DNA of 49,043 nucleotides. Origin: Pseudoflavonifractor capillosus (GTDB lineage: Bacteria; Bacillota; Clostridia; Oscillospirales; Oscillospiraceae). The translations under genes and the position numbers were made by a program. Positions 16,126-24,685 of this stretch are shown in pieces. Position 1 is the stretch's first letter. Every line of letters begins with the position of its first letter. A model generated the notes under the pieces. The model was given only the letters and a program-made list of their open reading frames with translations. It was not told the DNA's origin and did no database searches. The stretch covers positions 1-49,043 of the forward strand of contig NZ_JACJJE010000023.1 of assembly GCF_016899775.1 (NCBI RefSeq). Reading direction: 5' to 3'.

Positions 16126-16662
16126 TTAGTAGTTCTCAGCCTTCAGCTGGAAGTAATCGCGGGGATGGGCGCACACGGGGCAGACCTCGGGGGCCTCCTT
16201 GCCCACATGGATGTGGCCGCAGTTGCTGCACTGCCAGATCATGTCGCCGTCCCGGGAGAACACCAGGCCGCCCTCCACATTGGCCAGCAGCTTGCGGTAG
16301 CGCTCCTCGTGCTCCTTCTCGATCTTGGCCACTTCCTCAAACAGGAAGGCGATGTGGTCGAAGCCCTCCTCCTTGGCCTCCTTGGCCATGGTGGCATACA
16401 TGTCGGTCCACTCGTAGTTCTCGCCCTGAGCAGCGGCCTCCAGGTTCTCAGCAGTGGTGCCGATGCCGCCCAGCAGCTTGAACCAGATCTCGGCGTGCTC
16501 TTTCTCGTTGGCGGCGGTCTCCTCAAAGATCTTGGAGATCTGCACATAGCCGTCCTTCTTGGCCTTGGAGGCGAAGTAGGTGTACTTGTTGCGGGCCTGG
16601 GACTCCCCGGCAAAGGCGGTCCACAGGTTCTGTTCGGTCTTGCTGCCCTTCAGTTCCGGCAT
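16126..16662 (-). CDS. rbr: Rubrerythrin
   Basis: Cytoplasmic peroxide-reducing non-heme iron protein of anaerobes, 178 residues. The N-terminal ferritin-like four-helix domain contains the diiron ligands in [21 protein letters not shown], [12 protein letters not shown] and [15 protein letters not shown] helices. The C-terminal rubredoxin-like domain has two CxxC pairs ([12 protein letters not shown] and [11 protein letters not shown]). Length and order are those of classical rubrerythrin, with the rubredoxin at the C-terminus. The start follows AGGGAGGAAT. It is a single-gene unit with a consensus promoter, an overlapping Fur-family operator and its own terminator, consistent with derepression under peroxide stress. 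Confidence 0.97.
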   Translation of the reverse strand: MPELKGSKTEQNLWTAFAGESQARNKYTYFASKAKKDGYVQISKIFEETAANEKEHAEIWFKLLGGIGTTAENLEAAAQGENYEWTDMYATMAKEAKEEGFDHIAFLFEEVAKIEKEHEERYRKLLANVEGGLVFSRDGDMIWQCSNCGHIHVGKEAPEVCPVCAHPRDYFQLKAENY

Positions 16663-16702
16663 CGTAAATTCCTCCCTAAATCTATGTATTGTTATTTTCT
16701 AA

Positions 16703-16758
16703 CAAGAATTATTCTTATTAGTTGAGTCCACTATACCAGACTTTCCTCCGATTGTCAA
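16703..16758 (-). promoter_or_regulatory. Rubrerythrin promoter with Fur/PerR-type operator
   Basis: On the minus strand TTGACA (16753-16758), a 17-bp spacer and TATAGT (16730-16735). Just downstream of the expected transcription start lies TAAGAATAATTCTTG (16703-16717), a 7-1-7 inverted repeat with the NNNNAATNATTNNNN core common to Fur, PerR and Zur boxes. Its position over the initial transcribed region fits repression. PerR is the likeliest regulator because rubrerythrin is a standard PerR target in clostridia (inference). Confidence 0.75.
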
Positions 16759-16915
16759 GGATCTTTCCCACATTCTTGTCAACTTTTTTCGTGAATTGAA
16801 ACAGATTTTTTTAATTCTGCACAAATGGGGCCTTTTTTGTCTTTGGGAGCAGAGTGGTTGAGTGCCATTCTGTCCGGCCCCACTGGGGGTCTGAGTGGGT
16901 GAAAAATTGGGACTA

Positions 16916-17222
16916 GCGCAGTTCTATGACTGCGCCTGAGTTTGCCAAATCAAGGCGCCCACCTCGTTCCCCGCTGTAGGGGCGCACAGGGTGCGCCCGC
17001 GGGCCGCCGAGGTCGTCGGCCCCTACGGAAAGACCGGAGAGTTTCCCGTATTTTGTAGGGGCGGCTATCAGCCGCCCGAAAACCTTCCCCTTGGGGGGAA
17101 GGTGCCCCCGAAGGGGGCGGATGAGGGACGATGATAGAACGCTTTTTTGTGGAGGGCGCGGCCTCCCGGACGCGCCGTTCCGCCTATCCGCAAACCTCTG
17201 TAGGGGCGGCACACCTGGGCCG
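16916..17222 (-). repeat. Dispersed repeat modules between rubrerythrin and dnaE
   Basis: Non-coding. The region opens with a GCGCAGT/ACTGCGC palindrome (16916-16935). The block to about 17040 is the reverse complement of about 6424-6517 (shared CCTACAGCGGG-AACGAGGTGGG and GTAGGGGCCGACGACCTCGG). Then come a GTAGGGGCGGC/GCCGCCC module (17056-17077), an inverted two-hairpin CCCTCATCCG module (17082-17127) and another GTAGGGGCGGC unit near 17200. The 157 bp before it (16759-16915) hold nothing I can name. Confidence 0.75.
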
Positions 17223-17263
17223 CCCGCCGTGGAGGCATCCGCCGCCTCGCGGCTGCCCGCCTG

Positions 17264-20200
17264 TTACTTCACCACCACGTTCTCCTCCCCCAGGCGCTCT
17301 TTCAGGTCCTGCACCAGGGCCGGGTGGATCATACAGCGGGTGCCCACCCGCTTTTTGCAGTCCTCAAAGTAGAGCACCGCCTGGCTCTCTCCGGGGAAGA
17401 AGGACAGGGCCAGCTTGATCTTCCGCATGCGGGGGTCCTCCCGGGTGGGCAGGCGGAGCCACAGCTTCTCCGGTTTCCCCTGGGCCTTGCCGTCCAGATC
17501 CCCCAGAGGACGGATGGAGTCCACCATGAGCTGGGGCTCCTTCTCGTCCCGGACGGAGATCTTCCCGGTAGCCAGCACGGCGCTGTTTTCCCGGATGTAT
17601 CCCCCGCTCTCATTGAGCACCCGGGAGAAGCACAGCAGCTCCATGGAGGCGGTGTCGTCCTCCAGGGTGACGTAGGCCATCAGGGTGTTGTTCCGGGTGG
17701 TCCGGGTCTTATAGGTGGAGATCACTCCGGCGATGGTAACCACCTCCCCGTCCCGGTAGCGGGCGGGGCCGTCCTCCCGGCCGAAGTCCCCCAAAATGGA
17801 GCCGATGGTCACCGCCCCCACCATCTTGGCCGCCTCTCGGTAGGCGTCCATGGGGTGCCCGGTGAGGTAGAGGCCGGTGACCTCCTTCTCCATGGACATG
17901 AGCTGCTGGGGCGGGTATTCTGACACGTCCGGCAGGTGGAGGGCGGGCAGGGCGGCCTCCTCCGCCTCTCCCCCGCCCATGCCGAACAGGTCCATCTGGC
18001 CCTCCAGGTTGCGCTTGCGGCTGGCGGCGATGCCGTCCAGAACCTGCCCATAGACCTCCATCAGCTGGGCGCGCTTATACCCCATCCGGTCAAAGGCACC
18101 GGCTTTGATCAGGCTCTCCAGCACCCGCCGGTTTAAGTCCTTGTCAAACATCCGGTCGCAGAAGTCCATAAAGTCGGTGAAGGGTCCGTTCTTTGAGCGC
18201 TCCTCCAGCAGGCCGTTGATCACGCTCCGTCCCACACCCTTCAGGGCCACCAGGCCGAAGCGAATACCCCCCTCGGACACGGCAAAATCCGCCTCCGACT
18301 CGTTGATATCCGGGGGCAGCAGAGCGATGTTCCACTCCTTGCACTCGGCGATGTACTCGGCCACCTTGTCGCTGGAGTCCAGCACCGAGGTGAGCAGGGC
18401 GGCCATATACTCCTTGGGGTAGTGGCACTTGAACCAGGCCGTCTGATAGGCCACCACCGCGTAGCACACCGCATGGGCCTTGTTGAAGGCGTAGTTGGCG
18501 AAGTCGTAGATCTCGTCGTAGATGCTCTGGGCCACATCCTCGGGGATGCCGTTGGCGGCACAGCCGGCGATGTTTCGCTCCGGGTCCCCGTGGAGGAAGG
18601 TGGCCCGCTCCTTCTCGATGTCCTTCACCTTTTTCTTGGACATGGCCCGGCGCACCATGTCCGCCTGGCCCAGAGAGTAGCCCCCCAGCTGCTGGAAGAT
18701 CTGAATGACCTGCTCCTGATAGACGATGCAGCCGTAGGTGTTGGACAGGATGGGAATGAGGGAGGGGTGCTTGTAGGTGACCTTCTCCGGGTTGTGCTTG
18801 CAGGCGATGAACCGGGGGATGGAGTCCATAGGCCCCGGCCGGTACAGGGCGATGATGGCGGTGATGTCCTCGATGTTCTGGGGCTTCAGGCCCACGCACA
18901 CGCCGGTCATGCCAGCGGACTCCATCTGGAACACGCCGGAGGTCTTGCCGTCGGACAGCATCTGGAACACCGCCGGGTCATCGTCGGGGATCTTCTTCGG
19001 GTCGAAATCCGGGTGGCTGCGGCGGACCAGCTTGGCCGCGTCGTCCAGCACCGTCAGGTTCCGCAGACCCAGGAAGTCCATCTTTAAGAGGCCCAGCTCC
19101 TCCAGGGTGGTCATGATGTACTGGGTGACCACCAGGTCGTCGTTCTTGGCCAGGGGCACATAGTCGCTCACCGGCCGGCTGGTGATGACCACGCCGGCGG
19201 CGTGGGTGGAGGTGTTCCGGGGCATGCCCTCGATGGCCTTGGCGGTGTCGATGAGCTTTTTCACCTGGGGATTTTCGTCGTAGGCGTCCTTGAGCTGCTT
19301 GGACAGCTTCAGGGACTCCTCCAGGGTGATGTGGAGGGCCCCCGGGCCGCTGGGGATCAGCTTGGCGATGGCGTCCACCTCGGCGTAGGTCATGTTCAGC
19401 ACCCGGCCCACATCCCGCACCGCACCGCGGGCGGCCATGGTGCCGAAGGTGACGATCTGGGCCACATGGTCGGCCCCGTACTTCCGGGAGACGTAGTCGA
19501 TGACCTCCTGGCGGCGGCGGATGCAGAAGTCGATGTCGATATCGGGCATGGTCACCCGCTCCGGGTTCAGGAAGCGCTCGAAGTACAGCCCGTATTTCAC
19601 CGGGTCCAGGTCGGTGATGTTCAGACAGTAGGACACCATGGAGCCCGCCGCCGAGCCTCGCCCTGGCCCCACTGGGATTCCGTTGTTTTTGGCGTAGGCA
19701 ATGAAGTCGGAGACGATGAGGAAGTAGTCCACAAAGCCCATCTTCCGGATCATGCCCATCTCGTACCGCAGCTTCTCCAGGTACTCGGGGGGCTCCGCCG
19801 GGTAGCGCCAGCGGAAGCCGTCCATGCACAGCTTCTCAAAGTAGGCGTCCCCGTCGGTCCAGCCCTCGGGCAGCTGGAAGTGGGGCAGGTGGTACTTGCC
19901 GAACTCGAACTCCACATTGCATATATCCGCAATTTTGGCGGTGTTCTCCAGGGCCTCGGGGCAGTTGGGAAAGAGGGAGGCCATCTCCTCCTCGCTCTTG
20001 ACATAAAACTCCTGGGTCTCGAACTTCATGCGGTTGGGGTCGTCCAGCGTCTTGCCCGTCTGGATGCACATGAGGATGTCCTGCATCTCCGCGTCCTCCC
20101 GCCGCAGGTAGTGGGCGTCGTTGGTGGCGATGAGGGGGATGCCCGTCTCCTGGTGGAGTCGCATCAGCCCCGCGTTCACCTGCCGCTGGGCGGGGATACC

Positions 20201-20737
20201 GTGGTCCTGGAGCTCCAGGTAGTAGCCGTCCTCCCCGAACCACTCCCGCATCTCCAGGGCCACCTCTTTGGCCTTGTCGTAGTCCCCGGCGGAGAGCAGC
20301 TTGGGCACCTCGCCCCCCAGGCAGGCGGAGCAGGCGATGAGGCCGTCGCAGTGCTCCTTCAGCAGGTCCAGGTCAATGCGGGGCTTCATATAAAAGCCCT
20401 CCAGGAAGGCCTGGGACACCATATAGGACAGGTTGCGGTATCCCTCCTCATTCCGGCACAAAAGCACCAGGTGGGAGAAGGCAGAGTCATACTCGTGCAT
20501 CTTCTGGAACCGGGTCCGGCCCCGGGGGGCCACATACACCTCACAGCCGATGATGGGCTTGATTCCCTCCGCCTTGCAGGCCTTGTAGAAGTCGATCACC
20601 CCGTACATGACACCGTGGTCGGTGATGGCCACCGCCTCCTGGCCCAGCTCCTTCACCCGCTTGACCAGTTTCTTGATCCGGCAGGCGCCGTCCAGAAGGG
20701 AGAATTCAGTATGCAGATGTAGGTGGACAAAGGACAT
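17264..20737 (-). CDS. dnaE: DNA polymerase III subunit alpha, DnaE
   Basis: Replicative polymerase catalytic subunit, about 1157 residues. The start at 20737 (MSFVHLHLHTEFSLLDG) has AAAGGAGAG in front; an upstream in-frame start at 20782 adds residues without family similarity. The PHP domain comes first (HLHTEFSLLDG, AITDHGVMYG). The polymerase core contains GPGRGSAAGS and the catalytic triad region PDIDIDF at residues 398-404. The palm/fingers, the helix-hairpin-helix region (FGLVALKGVGRSVINGLLEE), and an OB-fold with EVVTIAGVISTYKTRTTRNN follow. DnaE partners PolC in most Firmicutes; PolC is not in this window. It is flanked by repeats downstream and by an AT-rich accessory gene upstream. 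Confidence 0.97.
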   Translation of the reverse strand: MSFVHLHLHTEFSLLDGACRIKKLVKRVKELGQEAVAITDHGVMYGVIDFYKACKAEGIKPIIGCEVYVAPRGRTRFQKMHEYDSAFSHLVLLCRNEEGYRNLSYMVSQAFLEGFYMKPRIDLDLLKEHCDGLIACSACLGGEVPKLLSAGDYDKAKEVALEMREWFGEDGYYLELQDHGIPAQRQVNAGLMRLHQETGIPLIATNDAHYLRREDAEMQDILMCIQTGKTLDDPNRMKFETQEFYVKSEEEMASLFPNCPEALENTAKIADICNVEFEFGKYHLPHFQLPEGWTDGDAYFEKLCMDGFRWRYPAEPPEYLEKLRYEMGMIRKMGFVDYFLIVSDFIAYAKNNGIPVGPGRGSAAGSMVSYCLNITDLDPVKYGLYFERFLNPERVTMPDIDIDFCIRRRQEVIDYVSRKYGADHVAQIVTFGTMAARGAVRDVGRVLNMTYAEVDAIAKLIPSGPGALHITLEESLKLSKQLKDAYDENPQVKKLIDTAKAIEGMPRNTSTHAAGVVITSRPVSDYVPLAKNDDLVVTQYIMTTLEELGLLKMDFLGLRNLTVLDDAAKLVRRSHPDFDPKKIPDDDPAVFQMLSDGKTSGVFQMESAGMTGVCVGLKPQNIEDITAIIALYRPGPMDSIPRFIACKHNPEKVTYKHPSLIPILSNTYGCIVYQEQVIQIFQQLGGYSLGQADMVRRAMSKKKVKDIEKERATFLHGDPERNIAGCAANGIPEDVAQSIYDEIYDFANYAFNKAHAVCYAVVAYQTAWFKCHYPKEYMAALLTSVLDSSDKVAEYIAECKEWNIALLPPDINESEADFAVSEGGIRFGLVALKGVGRSVINGLLEERSKNGPFTDFMDFCDRMFDKDLNRRVLESLIKAGAFDRMGYKRAQLMEVYGQVLDGIAASRKRNLEGQMDLFGMGGGEAEEAALPALHLPDVSEYPPQQLMSMEKEVTGLYLTGHPMDAYREAAKMVGAVTIGSILGDFGREDGPARYRDGEVVTIAGVISTYKTRTTRNNTLMAYVTLEDDTASMELLCFSRVLNESGGYIRENSAVLATGKISVRDEKEPQLMVDSIRPLGDLDGKAQGKPEKLWLRLPTREDPRMRKIKLALSFFPGESQAVLYFEDCKKRVGTRCMIHPALVQDLKERLGEENVVVK

Positions 20738-20835
20738 GGTGTCTCTCCTTTTTAGTTCTCCTTGGAACACTATCTGTGGCAAATAATTGATAAACTCCTA
20801 TCAACCGAAACGGATTATGTCTCTTTTTAGGATGT

Positions 20836-21369
20836 CTAATATTTTACTTTATTTCCTTTTTCTTTATCCAGCTGATAGAGAATCTTATCGATTTGTTCAA
20901 ACGGAATATCCGGACAATTTTTCTGTTGAAAGGCGTAGCAGTCTCTAACATATTGCATATATAATTGTGCCAATGCCTCTTTTTTTATAAGATATTTAGG
21001 GTACTCTTCACGATATAGCTCCCGGTAGGCTCTCTGATCTATGATCGGGTAAAGAGCGGGATGGTAAAAGTGCAAAATGGTACTTGCCATTGGAAGCCGA
21101 ATTCCTTTTGCACCAAGCAGTTTCACAATCACAGAAAAAGTAGCCTGATTTTCCGAGGCTTCCATCGGATCTGTGATCGCAGCCAAGTCATAGATTTCCT
21201 CAATTACTTGTGGGGTTATTTGCGGCATCCGATTGATCTTCCAAAGGACAATTTCATTGATAATATCTTTATTTTCTTGATAGTTCTCTTTGTCTGCCGC
21301 AGAAATTCGCTCAAAAATTTCTGCTCCGTCCTGATAATGGTACCGCTGAAGCACATCTTGATAATTCAT
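20836..21369 (-). CDS. Hypothetical AT-rich protein with HhH-GPD-like segment
   Basis: 177-residue soluble protein, clearly more AT-rich than its neighbours, which suggests horizontal transfer. The N-terminal half is helical (DVLQRYHYQDGAEIFERIS, IINEIVLWKINRM). The central segment VIVKLLGAKGIRLPMASTI then HFYHPALYPIIDQRAYREL has the layout of helix-hairpin-helix DNA glycosylase-like proteins: a hairpin, then a Pro-x-x-x-Asp region with the Asp in PIIDQR. No FeS cysteines follow. It could be a DNA-repair or phage-defence related protein, but that is inference; I do not recognise a named family. The start at 21369 has no strong ribosome site. Confidence 0.75.
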   Translation of the reverse strand: MNYQDVLQRYHYQDGAEIFERISAADKENYQENKDIINEIVLWKINRMPQITPQVIEEIYDLAAITDPMEASENQATFSVIVKLLGAKGIRLPMASTILHFYHPALYPIIDQRAYRELYREEYPKYLIKKEALAQLYMQYVRDCYAFQQKNCPDIPFEQIDKILYQLDKEKGNKVKY

Positions 21370-21460
21370 AACTCTGTCCCCAATCTATTATTGATCCGCT
21401 TGCATACCCCTTATTTCCAAACTTTTCTCAAATTACTACTTTCTTTTTCGTTTCCTAACG

Positions 21461-21537
21461 GAATACCTCAGCAGGCACGCCCGCACAACGAAGAACCCCA
21501 AAAACGCCCAAGGAAATTCAAAATGGAGTCGTCCACA
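21461..21537 (-). pseudogene. Fragment of a VanZ-like gene
   Basis: These bases resemble positions 22101-22177, the 3' part of the intact VanZ-like gene. They share AGGAAATTCAAAATGGAGTC and flanking sequence with a few substitutions and two single-base indels. The reading frame (VDDSILNFLG) is soon lost. It is most simply a remnant of a duplicated vanZ-like gene left between the GNAT gene and the AT-rich gene. Confidence 0.7.
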
Positions 21538-21573
21538 TGGGAGTTCCCTCAGAAACTCAGAGCGCCCCGCTGC

Positions 21574-22062
21574 TTATAGCTGATTTGCCGTCCGTTTCAA
21601 GGTCTCCCCAGCCAGGCGGTAAACCGTCCAGTCGCTCATGGGCTCAGCGCCCATACCTTTGGTGTAAAAGTCAATGGAGGGCTGGTTCCAATCCAGGCAC
21701 CACCACTCCATCCTGCCGCAGCCCCGTTCCAGGGCAATCTGCGCCAATTTCTGAAACAGGGCCTTTCCATAGCCCTTTCCACGGCACTCTGGCCGGACGT
21801 ACAAATCCTCCAGGTAGAGGCCCGCCCGGCCCAAAAAGGTAGAAAAGTTGTGGAAAAATAGGGCGAAGCCCACCTCAGTCTCCCCCTCCAGGACAAAGAG
21901 GACCTCCGCTTTTTCCTTTTCAAAGATCCAGGTATGAAGGGTATCCTCGTCAGCTACCACCTGGTCCAGCATCCCCTCATAGTCGGCCAGTTCACGGATA
22001 AAGGTCAAAATCAGTCCCTCATCCCCCGGGACCGCACTTCGAAATTTTATGGTCTCACTCAC
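21574..22062 (-). CDS. GNAT-family N-acetyltransferase
   Basis: 162-residue acetyltransferase. The start is a GTG at 22062 (VSETIKFRSAVPGDE) with AAGGAGAA in front. Its GTGA overlaps the stop of the VanZ-like gene, so the two are coupled. The fold shows in the N-terminal strand-helix (IKFRSAVPGDEGLILTFIRELADYE), the acetyl-CoA binding motif LYVRPECRGKGYGKALFQKL and a final CLDWNQPSIDFYTKGMGA. The spermidine/diamine acetyltransferase-like pattern FLGRAGLYLEDLYVRPE is present, which favours an amine substrate (inference). It is the last gene of the murB operon. Confidence 0.92.
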   Translation of the reverse strand: MSETIKFRSAVPGDEGLILTFIRELADYEGMLDQVVADEDTLHTWIFEKEKAEVLFVLEGETEVGFALFFHNFSTFLGRAGLYLEDLYVRPECRGKGYGKALFQKLAQIALERGCGRMEWWCLDWNQPSIDFYTKGMGAEPMSDWTVYRLAGETLKRTANQL

Positions 22063-22694
22063 AGTAATTCTCCTTTCTGACGCCGCCGCACATAGGCGGC
22101 ATACCCCATCTGACACACCCGCACAAAGAAGTACCCCAAAAAGGCCCCCAGGAAATTCAAAATGGAGTCGTCCACGTCGGCGGCCCCGGTGGCGGTGCAC
22201 CACTGGATATACTCCACCCCCACGGACACCAGGGCGGCCAGGGGCAGGAAGGTCCAGAAGTGCCGCATCCCCCGGAACAGCAGGGGCAGCAGCACCCCCA
22301 GGGGGACCATGATGGCCACGTTGCCCAGCAGGTTCATAATGCTCACATAGCTGCCGGTGTTGCGGTAGAAGCGGATGTAATTGCGGATGGTGTGGAAGGG
22401 CTCCAGGTTCACGGTGCCTCCCCAGCCCCGGTCCATGTGGAACAAGCCGCCGAAAAACAGCAGAACCAGCAGCAGGAACAAATAGTAGCAAAACAGCACC
22501 CACAAGCTCCCCCGCAGATACCGCCTCCAGACCGTCCTGGGCAGGGTCCGCAGGCGCAACAGCACCCCCGCCCCGGCGATGACCACGGTCAGCACCGGGA
22601 CGGCCAGCTGGTGGGTCAGATGGAGCTCGTCCCCCAGCAGCAGCCACACCAGATTCAGCACCGCCGCGACCACATAACATATGACGTGAAGCAT
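22059..22694 (-). CDS. VanZ-like membrane protein
   Basis: About 211 residues, an integral membrane protein. The ATG at 22694 is chosen; a TTG at 22718 would overlap the end of whiA. VanZ family features are VNLEPFHTIRNYI, then NLLGNVAIMVPLGVLLPLLF and the closing VDDSILNFLGAFLGYFF. VanZ-type proteins have been linked to low-level teicoplanin or lipoglycopeptide resistance, but most chromosomal members have no known function. It is unusual in a murB-rapZ-yvcK-whiA context, and a fragment of a related gene lies at 21461-21537. Confidence 0.9.
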   Translation of the reverse strand: MLHVICYVVAAVLNLVWLLLGDELHLTHQLAVPVLTVVIAGAGVLLRLRTLPRTVWRRYLRGSLWVLFCYYLFLLLVLLFFGGLFHMDRGWGGTVNLEPFHTIRNYIRFYRNTGSYVSIMNLLGNVAIMVPLGVLLPLLFRGMRHFWTFLPLAALVSVGVEYIQWCTATGAADVDDSILNFLGAFLGYFFVRVCQMGYAAYVRRRQKGELL

Positions 22695-22701
22695 AGGGTC
22701 C

Positions 22702-23601
22702 CTATTCCTTTTCCTCAAGGTTCCCCAGCTCCACCAGCTTGCGCAGGCGGTGGTTCAAGGCAGATTTTGTCACCGGCGGGTCGCAGCGCTCCGCCAGCTG
22801 GGACAGGGTGTCCTCCGGGTGGTCCATCCGCAGGCGGGCGGCCTCCTGGAGCTTGTCCGGCAGCTTCTCCAGCACCTTGTCCCGCTCCAGCCGCCGGATG
22901 GCCTCCAGCTGGGCCTGGGCGGCCTCCACCACCTTGTCCAGGTTGGCGGCGTCGCAGTTCACCCGCCGGTTCACGCTCCCCCGTAAATCCTTCTCCAGCT
23001 TGGCGTTCATCACCTCCATGGCGGACAGGGGGGCGCCCACGGCGGTGAGAAAGTTCTCGATGGACTCGCTCTGCTTGAAGTAGATGACCGAATTGCCCTT
23101 CCGCTGGGCATCCTTGGGGGAGAAGTCCTCCTCCCGCATAAGGGCCAGCATCTCCCGGCTGACGCTGTGGTGGGAGGTGGCCAGCTCCAGATGGTACCCC
23201 TTTCTCGGGTCGGTCACCGAGCCCCCGGCCAGAAAGGCCCCCCGCAGGAAGGAGGCCCGGCAGCAGTCCTCCTCCAGCACGGCGAAGTTGATGTGCAGGG
23301 CCAGGGCCGTCCGGTCCGAACCGTAGGTCTGATGGATAATCTCCAGCTTGCCGGGGTCCTGGATGGAGAAGATGTACTTCCCCTCCCCCTGGGGCAGGCG
23401 GTCGAAGGTGAGCCGGAAGGCCTTTTTGAACAAAACGGGCAGCCGCTGGGCAAAGGCCTCGTGCTCGGTGACGATGCGCACCTCGTCCCCGCTGAAGGTG
23501 TTGCAGTAGAGCAGCACCCCGTAGGCCTCCGCCTGGGCGCAGCACTTCTTATGCACCTCCAGGCGGCACAGCTCGTTTTTTACCTCTCCTCCAAAGGTCA
23601 T
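22702..23601 (-). CDS. whiA: WhiA DNA-binding protein
   Basis: 299 residues. The N-terminal LAGLIDADG-homing-endonuclease-like domain opens with MTFGGEVKNELCRLEVHKKCCAQAEAYGVLL. The C-terminal helix-turn-helix domain contains LSQLAERCDPPVTKSALNHRLRKL. WhiA controls sporulation in Streptomyces, and in Bacillus it affects cell division and chromosome segregation. It is almost always next to yvcK and rapZ, as here; the yvcK stop-to-start spacing is 4 bp. A complete gene of normal length. Confidence 0.97.
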   Translation of the reverse strand: MTFGGEVKNELCRLEVHKKCCAQAEAYGVLLYCNTFSGDEVRIVTEHEAFAQRLPVLFKKAFRLTFDRLPQGEGKYIFSIQDPGKLEIIHQTYGSDRTALALHINFAVLEEDCCRASFLRGAFLAGGSVTDPRKGYHLELATSHHSVSREMLALMREEDFSPKDAQRKGNSVIYFKQSESIENFLTAVGAPLSAMEVMNAKLEKDLRGSVNRRVNCDAANLDKVVEAAQAQLEAIRRLERDKVLEKLPDKLQEAARLRMDHPEDTLSQLAERCDPPVTKSALNHRLRKLVELGNLEEKE

Positions 23602-23605
23602 GCCC

Positions 23606-24640
23606 TCACTCCTCTATGATATAGCGGTTCTTGCCCCGGAAAATGCGCACGGCCCGCTGGCGGTAGAGCTCCAGCACCGCCGCGGCCAGCTTATCCGGGT
23701 CGTGGCGGGCGTAGTCGCCCCCCTCAGAGGCCACCGGCCGCTCCACCAGCTCCAGGCCCATGGCGGAGATCCGCTCCCGGTCCACCACCAGGGGGGCGGC
23801 GTCCTCCGCCCGGTAGCGCTCCACCAGCCCCTCCCCCACCGGGGCGGAGTTGGCCAGGCACAGGTCCACCTTGGCCCCGTGGTCCATCAGAGCCTCCAGG
23901 TGGTCGGCGGCGGTGTACCCCTCCGTCTCCCCGTCCTGGGTCATAATGTTGCAGATGTAAATTTTCAGGGCGTCCGACTCCCGGATAGCCTCCGGCACCC
24001 CGGCCACCAGCAGGTTGGGGATGACGCTGGTGTACAGACTCCCCGGCCCCAGCAGCAGCAGGTCGGCCTCCCGGATGGCCTCCAGGGCGGCGGGCAGGGC
24101 CTTGGGCTTGGCGGGGATCAGCTCCACGTGGTGGATGCGGCAGTCCTGCTGCTTCTTCACGTCGCAGATCTTGGACTCCCCCACCACCCGGGCGCCGTTT
24201 TCAAAGACGGCCTCCAGCTGTACGTCGGCGCTGGTCACCGGCAGCACCCGGCCGGTGATGGCCAGCACCTGGCTCATCTGGGACACCGCCTCCTCAAAGG
24301 AGCCGGTGACCCCGTTGAGGGCGGCCAGGATCAGATTGCCGAAGGACTGACCGGCCAGCCCTCCCTCGGTGAAGCGGTAGGTGAGCAGCCGCTGCATGAT
24401 GGGCTCCACGTTGGCCAGGGCCTCCATGCAGTGGCGGATGTCCCCGGGCGGGGGCATGCCGATGTCCCGGCGGAGCACGCCGGACCCCCCGCCGTCGTCG
24501 GCCACCGTCACCACGGCGGTGAGGTTTCGGGTATATTTCTTCAAGCCCCGGAGCATGGTGGACAGTCCGGTCCCGCCGCCGATGGCGGTGATCTTGGGAC
24601 CGCGCTCCCACTGCTGGGCGTTGGGCAGCATCTCCAGCAT
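23606..24640 (-). CDS. yvcK: Gluconeogenesis factor YvcK/GlmR
   Basis: 344-residue CofD/UPF0052-type protein. The nucleotide-sugar binding site is visible in ITAIGGGTGLSTMLRGLKKY and TVADDGGGSGVLRRDIGMPP, with a central LLLGPGSLYTSVIPNLLV. In Bacillus this protein binds UDP-GlcNAc and stimulates GlmS, linking carbon flow to cell-wall synthesis. The start at 24640 follows GAGGAGA. It lies in the usual rapZ-yvcK-whiA order. Confidence 0.96.
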   Translation of the reverse strand: MLEMLPNAQQWERGPKITAIGGGTGLSTMLRGLKKYTRNLTAVVTVADDGGGSGVLRRDIGMPPPGDIRHCMEALANVEPIMQRLLTYRFTEGGLAGQSFGNLILAALNGVTGSFEEAVSQMSQVLAITGRVLPVTSADVQLEAVFENGARVVGESKICDVKKQQDCRIHHVELIPAKPKALPAALEAIREADLLLLGPGSLYTSVIPNLLVAGVPEAIRESDALKIYICNIMTQDGETEGYTAADHLEALMDHGAKVDLCLANSAPVGEGLVERYRAEDAAPLVVDRERISAMGLELVERPVASEGGDYARHDPDKLAAAVLELYRQRAVRIFRGKNRYIIEE

Positions 24641-24685
24641 AGCGATCTCCTCTCTTGCTTGTGTCAGGCTTCAAAACAAAAGGCT

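Noticed and set aside
571-17222. CRISPR array
   Set aside because: The repeats are palindromic, irregularly spaced and scattered over intergenic gaps. There are no regular spacers and no cas genes.
19202-20722. Long plus-strand open frame opposite dnaE
   Set aside because: GC-rich third positions of dnaE leave the opposite strand open. The translation is low-complexity (Gly, Val, Leu, His) without domains, and dnaE itself is complete.
22063-22680. Upstream extension of the GNAT frame through the VanZ-like gene
   Set aside because: The extension is an out-of-frame shadow of vanZ. A GTG with a good ribosome site at 22062 gives a normal GNAT length.
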